DNA of 64,000 nt, taken from the NCBI GenBank assembly GCA_037178625.1, contig CM074138.1:2480001-2544000 (forward strand). The letters are read 5' to 3'. Of this stretch, positions 57,580 to 64,000 are shown in pieces (the first letter of the stretch is position 1; each line of letters starts with the position of its first letter). Origin of the DNA: Skeletonema tropicum. Taxonomy: Eukaryota; Bacillariophyta; Thalassiosirophyceae; Thalassiosirales; Thalassiosiraceae. A program made the translations under genes and the position numbers. The notes beneath the pieces were generated by a model. The model did not search any database and had not been told where the DNA came from. It saw nothing but the letters and a program-made list of their open reading frames with translations.

Positions 57580-57775
57580 CTCACCGTAGGAATCAGGGCA
57601 CATAAAAGAATGGGCTGAACCACAAAAAAAGGCCTCTGCACCATGCGCGTTATCAAAATAATAAGCGATTGCGGTCCACGAGAAAGGGGGAAATCGGTGT
57701 TTCGGTCAAAAATCCCACCACCCGCCACAACACAAAACACACCATGTTGTTGTTGTTGTTGTTGTAATGTCCATC
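57580..57775 (-). repeat. Dispersed repeat fragment
   Basis: On the minus strand this segment carries GATTTTTGACCGAAACACCG, ACCGCAATCGCTTAT and GGTTCAGCCCATTCTTTTAT. The first two words recur on the plus strand at 60516-60645, and the third recurs at 62393-62423. A GTTGTTGTTG run lies at 57744-57765. Confidence 0.65.
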
Positions 57776-58029
57776 CTGTGTCCTCGACCATCACCATAGC
57801 GGCCGCAATACATGGAATATTTACTTATTAAGACACTCACTAAAACAAAATATTGCATCGCCGTGGTGTCAGTTTCAACACCTACGGAGCGTCAAGACTT
57901 TCAATCTGACACATGCTTAGATGTGTCCGGTGGCCTTGGTGGAGGGTAGATGACATCGAAAGAATAGGAGGCTTAACCACCCAGCATTGTGCCGCCTCCC
58001 ATTGATATCAATACCAACATAATCAATGG

Positions 58030-58447
58030 GATAAGAATAATAAGGAGTACGCATCATTCGGTGTTGCGGGCGTCACCAGGCCAAGCGATCTTCGGTAGAG
58101 ACATGTTATTTGATATACCATTTCTTTGCGATTGGTCTGAAGTCTGAAGTGGGCAGGCGCCGTCAGCAGCTGGTGGATCGTTCCAATATACGACGATATA
58201 CGTGAAAACAAGCGTCGAGTTCCCTACGACTATACTGTCGGTCAGAAAGCCATGATCATCAAGGCAACTGACGGGAGCCATCTTCCGAAGCCGGAGGATG
58301 TACATGAGGGTCCTTATGAGGTTAGTCAGTGTTTACGAATGGAACAGTGCGACTGCAACGAGTGCTATTAATGAGCGTCTCAATGTTCGAAGATTGACAC
58401 CCTACTTCGAAAGCGACGGAGATGGGAGTTCTGTACATGAAGAATGA
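58030..58447 (+). pseudogene. Ty3/gypsy integrase C-terminal relic
   Basis: In shifting plus-strand frames: RASPGQAIFGRDMLFDIPF (from about 58061), RRQQLVDRSN (near 58155), ENKRRVPYDYTVGQKAMI (58204), EGPYEV (near 58308), TNGTVRLQR (near 58336) and AINERLNVRRLTPYF (near 58363), ending in HEE and a stop at 58445-58447. This is the usual end of Ty3/gypsy pol. At least three frameshifts and one stop break it. No upstream reverse transcriptase is visible, so it is a 3' fragment. Confidence 0.8.
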
Positions 58448-59610
58448 TATTACAACCTTTGTACAGGATGCAATCCTTGAGAAAGGGGTTCTCGAGAGAT
58501 TGGGCGTTTATGCTATTGAGCGAAATCTATGTTATTTGAAAGTCTTCTGCTATGCCGATGAATTAAATTCGATAAGATTGTGATCTGTTGGATGTGGTAT
58601 TCACGGAGGTTTTTTTGCCGGTTAGTTTTCCTTTCTTCAAGACCTCGTTTTGTGCACAGCTCGGGAGAGAATGTCACAGGGGATGGGTTGTGCCTGAGTA
58701 AATCTTTGTCTTTGACCCACTCGAGGTGAGCTTGTTGCTCTCCAGTTTCTTCTTCCTACTCTTATTTCCCTTCCCATAAGTCACAGGTTGGTTGGCTTTA
58801 GCATCTTCGCTGTTACATCTGCATCACTACGGAGTGCGATCTGGGGAAGTAAAGCTGATATAGCAACGTTCGTTATCACTTACCACAGATAATGTCGCCT
58901 CTAGGAGGATCCACCAGACGTGCTTTAAATTTACCCTACTTATTTCATCTGCACACTACTCTGTGTCCTGTGTGTATCATGTATCATGCAACATCTGATA
59001 AATTTCGATGCAATTCATATCCTCATCCATCTTCTGTTTCACGTCTCTTTCTATGCGTCAACTTCATCTGCTTCGTTGGCATCCCTCATCTTTTCTATTC
59101 TTTGCGTGGGCACCACTTCTTGAATTTCATACTAGTCGGAAGAGGTGGGCATGAATGCGCAAAGAACATCGTATCCACAATGTCGTTTGGCTTGTGCAAG
59201 ACGCACGCACGCATCTTTGGTCAAACGTCGTTTGACTTGTGTGGAAGACGCACGCCGAGAAGAAACAGAGTCAAAGAATGGCTGCGGAAGAGGACAAAGC
59301 GTAGTTGTGTTGATATGCACCATCGGGAGTGGAAGACAAGATTAAACGTCGCTATTCAAACTTGGGGTTCACTTTATCTCTAAGATCATCACAAGACATC
59401 TCACCTTCCATCTTGGCAGTTCCGACACATTGAATAAGTATCGAAGCTCCCACTATCTTCCACCCACGCTCTCTATTAACACCCTTCTTTTCAACACCAA
59501 ACTTCTCTCATATTACCAGAGCAATATGAAGTATTGTATAACGGATAAAATAACGTCAATAATGCTATGCTGAATATAACCTCCAGCACCACCCATGCAT
59601 TCAAGCATGA

Positions 59611-59650
59611 GAATGTCGAGCTAATCAATCACTCTCCCTCGCTTGACATT
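59611..59650. repeat. GAATGTCGAG...TTGACATT hairpin, copy 1
   Basis: Inverted arms GAATGTCGAG and GCTTGACATT enclose a loop with ACTCTCCCTC. Related to 59781-59822 and, on the other strand, to 5614-5651. Confidence 0.6.
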
Positions 59651-59780
59651 GTTATGTCTCATCATACGAGCTTCATCCATGTCGCAATCACCCCGCACCC
59701 GTTCGTCGTAACATCTACCGCAAACTTCACACGCTACTGACAACTCCGTGTTATTACTGACCACTTCTAAGCCATCCTGA

Positions 59781-59822
59781 GAATGTCGAGTATCACTCAG
59801 CACTCTCCCCTGCTTGACATTC
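59781..59822. repeat. GAATGTCGAG...CTTGACATTC hairpin, copy 2
   Basis: Arms GAATGTCGAG and CTTGACATTC enclose a loop with GTATCA and CTCTCCCCTG. The complement of 5614-5651 has the same order: GAATGTCAAG, TATCA, CTCCCCTG, CTTGACATTC. Confidence 0.65.
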
Positions 59823-60515
59823 ATCGTCGTACACTGACTTGCTACTTTTCCAATAAACACCCCCAGAAAGAATTATCTCCTCAGCGGAGCGTCCTACTCA
59901 GACAAAGTACATGCGCGTGATGTACGGTGTATATCTTGGTGCACACCGATGGGTCATTTCTGGCACGAGTGTCTGAGACTGTAATAGTGGAGTTACTTAG
60001 GCGGCCACATCTGAGGAAAGTCCAAAGGGATGGGACATGCTATCCCACCGCGGCTTCTAGAAAATGCACGATTTCATTCCAATATTAACAGGCAATTGAC
60101 GCCAAAGTTCTTGATTGGTAGGAAGCAATTTACAGCAACAACAGAGAGGGTGTCAGATCGACTATTTGCAAGCTCCGACGGTTCCCGTGTTCCGACACAC
60201 GTGCAAAGTAGCTTTCTCCAGGGTGACAGATACCGTAGACCCCAAGACGACTTAGCCAAAACTTTTCTGTAATGCTTAATGATATGATCCACTGGGGCCA
60301 TGCCAACGTTAACATCAAGAAGCCCCAATCTGCCCCAATGCCTTTGCACAAGAAGTAATATTTGTACTCCATGGTGTTTTGTTGTGATTGAGTTTGAGTG
60401 TATAGATGCCCACTTTAGACAGCTATTATTAGCGGCCCAAAAGTGCAGTAGTTACTGACGGTGCCATGTATTTTGATAGTACTGCCACAGTGAAGCAAAC
60501 CTACTAATAAAGGCG

Positions 60516-60660
60516 GCCGTCATGGTGTTTTTGTGGTTTGTTGTTTGTTGGGAGGGGATTTTTTGACCGAAACACCAATTTCTCCACGTGAGTATGTACG
60601 ATAGGAATTAGTACTTTTCGAACCGACCGCAATCGCTTATGTAGCAAAATAGGTACCAGT
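60516..60660 (+). repeat. Dispersed repeat fragment (partner of 57580-57775)
   Basis: GATTTTTTGACCGAAACACC and ACCGCAATCGCTTAT recur here in opposite orientation to the copy at 57.6-57.8 kb, with a diverged middle. Confidence 0.65.
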
Positions 60661-60691
60661 AAATTTCTAACAGTATGATTGACATCTACTT

Positions 60692-61450
60692 GTGCACCCG
60701 ATGCCAAAGACCAAGCTATTCACACAAAACCAACCTACCAATGACAACGGCTCCTCCGAAACAAGCATGTACCCCATCCTACTATTACTCCAATATATTA
60801 TCAACATGATTGTTGCATCCAATAATTTATCACTTTGCCATCAAGGGGTTTGGATGGTAGAGAGTGATGCCATAGCACATCTCGGCATTTCATCTACGGA
60901 AATGGCAATTTACAAAAACTGCACATGCCCGTCAACTCTACACATGGAACATGCTGGAAAAGTACACGCTCCTAAGCCTTACAGTAGTTTCCCCTGCGTT
61001 TTCATTTCACCTGAAGGAAAAGAAGCCCGACAATTTCCCATCACATTAAAAGCCTGGACTACGATGTTTTGCTGAAGTGCCAGCAAGTTTCATGCTTTGT
61101 TCAAACAATACACAGGAGTTCCGGCAACTCCTGATAATATCACTACCGCATTCGACGCTGGAGTACTTAAGCGATCTGAGCAGTTAAATAGTGCCGCTCC
61201 AAAACGCAGAGGTAGACCGCCAAAGCAGAAGACTACCACCACTATCACCACCACCACCAACAACGACAACAACAATCTTAGTACTACTACAACTACTACG
61301 GCGGTGGCAGCGGCAACTGGGGAGCAACAGGCGGCAGAACAGCAGCAGTCAAATAAGTATGGCGACTCGGTGGTGGACGATATTGTACCGACAGAGGAGC
61401 AACTCACTGAAAGATTACCGCATAATTCTGCAAAAGATTGTTCATTCTAG
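60692..61450 (+). pseudogene. Interrupted ORF with an AT-hook-like motif
   Basis: One frame is open from 60692 to 61450 except for a single TGA at 61073-61075. The first part (127 codons) reads ESDAIAHLGISSTEMAIYKN and FISPEGKEARQFPITLKAWT. After the TGA the frame continues FHALFKQYTGVPATPDNITT, then APKRRGRPPKQK, an AT-hook DNA-binding motif, followed by a Thr/Asn-rich run. I do not recognise the family. It could be a decayed gene, a transposon-derived protein, or chance with a low-complexity tail. Confidence 0.35.
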
Positions 61451-62480
61451 GTTTGCTGTTGTTTTCCGTCAGTGGAAGGAAGAGCATTGTCCGAAGCACG
61501 ACGTAGTCTCTGAGATCAAAGTTGAAAGCAAGCGTGGACACGAATAAGAGCAGCAAACATCAAAAGCGACCAGCACCCGAGCCACCTAACACATCCAATG
61601 AAGTAGATACGAAAAAGTCAAAGAAGAGTTAATAATATTTAATGTGTAATAAATGTGAGTCTATCCATAATAAAGTGTGATAACATGTTAAGAACTTCTC
61701 TTGCACTCACCTCTCATTTTTAAGTTTCTTACTAAGCAAAGCAAACATTCAATTTTAAATACAATTATCCCGCCAACGATGACAGCGGGTCTTCTTCATT
61801 AGCAGATGCTCCTGTTGATATCAGTTCTGTCGTGTTTTTGTCTTTGTCGGAAATGGTTGTGTCCGTGGATCTCAGCTAAAAAAAATAAATGTGCTTGTGT
61901 CAGTGGATCGGCTCCAACAAAATGATGCACAGTGATGGGGATAATTAAACCTGTCTTACCGACGATGGCGAGGGATTTAATTAATTTCCTGAACTGTTGT
62001 TGATGTTGGGTCGACGGCAGCGCTCGTCTTTGTCGGCAATGGTATGATGCATCGGTGGATCGGAGATCATCCGATGATGTGCTGTTGCCATCATCAAATG
62101 CACAATGACTGAATGCCCCTAATTTTCTCGAAATGGCGGATTCATAGTCCAATAGCATGATAGAAGGCAAATGCGTCGGGTCGAGAAATAAAATGGGCAT
62201 AGCCATTGACATAATTTTTACTAGCACAGCGTCATGGTGAAGATGTCATCGAAGTGTTTTGAGGAGGTTTGAGTGCAGAATTTTGATAACACGCACGGTG
62301 GTGTGGATGGAAAGGGCGCCCCCCCCTAAACGGTTGCATAAGTACGGAAATTTATCTAGATGAAAAAGAGGGCACCTCTTTTTCAATTTTGTGGTTCAGC
62401 CCATTCTTTTATGTGCCCTGGTAGGAATTGAGTTGTACCTGTAGGAATTAAAAACCTTGATGAAACGGGACGGACCCCCC
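61451..62480. other. Intergenic, doubtful reading frames only
   Basis: A 142-codon minus-strand frame at 61799-62227 shows no domain and I do not call it. A fragment of the dispersed repeat (GGTTCAGCCCATTCTTTTAT) lies at 62393-62412. Confidence 0.45.
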
Positions 62481-62840
62481 TCCCGCCAATTTTTTTATTA
62501 GTGAAACGCTCTAGCTTTGGGTCTGAGCGGCCAAAATTAAGTTTCAGGGAAGTGGTTTATATGCTAGTCCCGAGATACTATCCTTTAGGTGACTATTATG
62601 TGAGTATATACCCTGCTGGGTAGGTGATGAAAGCGTATATTTTCGTCGAGATATGCATTCGAAGGTACCCTCTAGCTTCATGCTAGTTGTGATGGCTGAT
62701 GGCCGGCCAAATTTGTCTAGCAAAAACCTAGTGTACTCTCACATGCATTTCTCAGCGGGGATTTGGAATTATCGGCCAACCAGTATGTATAGAACCCCCA
62801 TTACGGTTGACAAAAGGATGGTGCTACTGGAAAGGGAGCT
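62481..62840 (+). mobile_element. Truncated copy of the 31.1 kb inverted-repeat element
   Basis: From CCCGCCAATTTTTTTATTAG the sequence follows the complement of 31058-31586, through AGTGAAACGCTCTAGCTTTG, GGCCAAAATTAAGTTTCAGG and GATACTATCCTTTAGGTGAC, to TGGTGCTACTGGAAAGG. The second terminal repeat is missing. The reading MADGRPNLSSKN...SHMHFSAG is kept although bases differ. Confidence 0.75.
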
Positions 62841-63415
62841 GATCCTCAGCCATCCACTTGAAGTTGGGAAAGCAGAAACTGTCTTTTACGTCACTGTGAC
62901 TTTTACTGATGAAAGGCCTTTCCCTTTTAGAGCTCCTCTCATCTCCTCTCTATCTTGTCCTCCACCAACAGCCCCACGTCACAATACACGGCATCATCTT
63001 TGCACAGCCGGCGGGCTGGAAACGCTTCTGGCTCCTTCGATGACGAAGACAAGCAGCAAACTTTCTTGGTGGTGGATTTGATGAAGTCATTTAGTAATAC
63101 TGAACATGGACTTGGAATGCATTAACAAGCCTTTGAAGGACAGGGAAGAGTGGGATACCCCGTGTCTTTGTCTAGATCTTTCTTACATGAGAATTATCTG
63201 TCAAAAGTCATACAATCAATGCGAGTACCCGAAGGTCAAACTAACTAGAAGAAGTCAACGTAGCCGAAGCGAGAGGATGACCCGATGAAGCGTTGGATTA
63301 GGACTGGTAAAGATGCTGGGAGTGATGACGTCAAATTCCTAAGAAGCCGGACACGAAGCACTGAAGCTCTGCTGTTGTGCGTCCTACTCGACTATCGAAG
63401 TATTGATGTAGTACA

Positions 63416-63700
63416 GTGTGCCTCATATCCACGATACTGAATTGGTTGTATCATTTCATGAATGAGATAGAAACCGAGCCACAAATGAAAGACTCGTTGA
63501 AGAAGCTCGATGCTTTTTTGGATTCATCCACCACACAAGAAATCAATAAGGATTTGATTGTCCACACACGAACTTTTATACGAGAAAGTTTCAGGCCAAT
63601 GCTACCTCTTCTTATGTCACTTGTAGCTTGCTGTAACCAATCTTTGAATGTCTGTTCATCTGGTGCATCATGTTCCAGCACTGATAATCAGCGGAAGAAG
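63416..63700 (+). CDS. Doubtful ORF, possible exon
   Basis: A 96-codon frame with a helical, charged middle (ETEPQMKDSLKKLDAFLD) and a Cys/Ser-rich end. A good donor-like AAG-GTATGA lies at 63699, so it could be one exon of a gene running beyond this window. No family is recognised. The flanks 62841-63415 and 63701-64000 show nothing I can support. Confidence 0.2.
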
Positions 63701-64000
63701 GTATGATATGCCTGCAGCATATGCGAAGTTGCATTGTGCACAAAGATTCATCCACCTAGTTCGTCCTCGTGTTGGGACGCTTGGCACTCAGAGCTCAGAG
63801 GCACCAGGACATCTTCATGTGAACATACTTAGCGTTCTCTCAAACGCATTGATTTCCGTAAGGGACACAGAAAAGGAGAGTAATCGGAGGAGACATAGTG
63901 CTAGAGTGACTACAGCTTGGAGGGAACGCTCTAGTGTGTGTGTGTAACTTGGCCTTCGGGCATTACACGTCTTTCCCAACGAATGGACTAACAAGTCCGC

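Larger units (their letters stand above)
58448..60515. other. Gene-poor stretch after the gypsy relic
   Basis: A 163-codon frame at 58892-59383 is Cys/His-rich by composition, has no recognisable domain, and overlaps a local repeat of CAAACGTCGTTTGACTTGTG-like words (59183-59245). I do not call it a gene. The hairpin pair at 59611 and 59781 may be remains of the gypsy element's LTR. Confidence 0.45.

Noticed and set aside
58892..59383. 163-codon plus-strand frame
   Set aside because: No domain or family recognised and it overlaps a local direct repeat.
61799..62227. 142-codon minus-strand frame
   Set aside because: No recognisable domain, composition not convincing, and located among repeat fragments.
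1..64000. tRNA, rRNA or riboswitch genes
   Set aside because: None was recognised by eye on either strand; a covariance-model scan would be needed to exclude small RNAs.

Overview
The window looks like nuclear DNA of a diatom (or a close stramenopile relative). The evidence is: genes with short GT-AG introns of 77-96 bases; a type II NADH dehydrogenase with a plastid-style presequence (a cleavage-like A-F junction after a hydrophobic stretch); BspA-type leucine-rich-repeat, MYND/RING/Sel1, AP2 and G8-domain families that are typical of diatoms; and Ty1/copia elements whose pol resembles diatom copia elements. The assignment rests on protein-level recognition only. No tRNA, rRNA or CRISPR array was seen.

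Layout. 1-11027: a 6.39 kb unit present once in full (1-6391) and again as 4636 bases (6392-11027), nearly base-identical. It carries a badly decayed Ty1/copia reverse transcriptase/RNase H relic and layers of short hairpin and tandem repeats. 11028-18600: a small diatom-type hypothetical gene (minus), a TGACGTCA-rich intergenic region, a MYND/RING/Sel1 pseudogene, and a 2.1 kb segmental duplication carrying a broken and an intact copy of a TspO/MBR-like membrane protein. 18601-26088: a Ty1/copia retrotransposon with two identical 178-base LTRs, interrupted by single lesions in gag and pol. 26458-29569: a five-exon G8-domain secreted protein. 30.2-31.6 kb: local repeats, a broken AP2-domain gene and an inverted-repeat element. 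31696-32574: a NatD/NAA40-like acetyltransferase.

33104-55710 is the most striking part. Two ~2490-residue TRANK1-like proteins (SH3-like modules, ankyrin repeats, IQ motif, SF1/UvrD-type helicase core) stand head-to-head as arms of a giant inverted repeat. The 7.5 kb between them holds a type II NADH dehydrogenase, a putative 2-oxoglutarate/Fe(II)-oxygenase-like protein with a zinc-ribbon insertion, and a BspA-type LRR gene with an early in-frame TGA. Each helicase gene is followed, on the side away from the centre, by a decayed AP2-domain gene. 55.7-64 kb is gene-poor: small inverted-repeat elements, a Ty3/gypsy integrase relic, dispersed repeat fragments and a few doubtful ORFs.

The genes do not form an operon or an evident pathway. 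The window is a eukaryotic chromosome segment shaped by duplication (tandem, segmental, inverted) and transposition. The best candidates for undescribed biology are the inverted pair of ankyrin-helicase giants with uneven divergence, the hairpin-rich tandem unit, and the small inverted-repeat element family at 31.1 and 62.5 kb.
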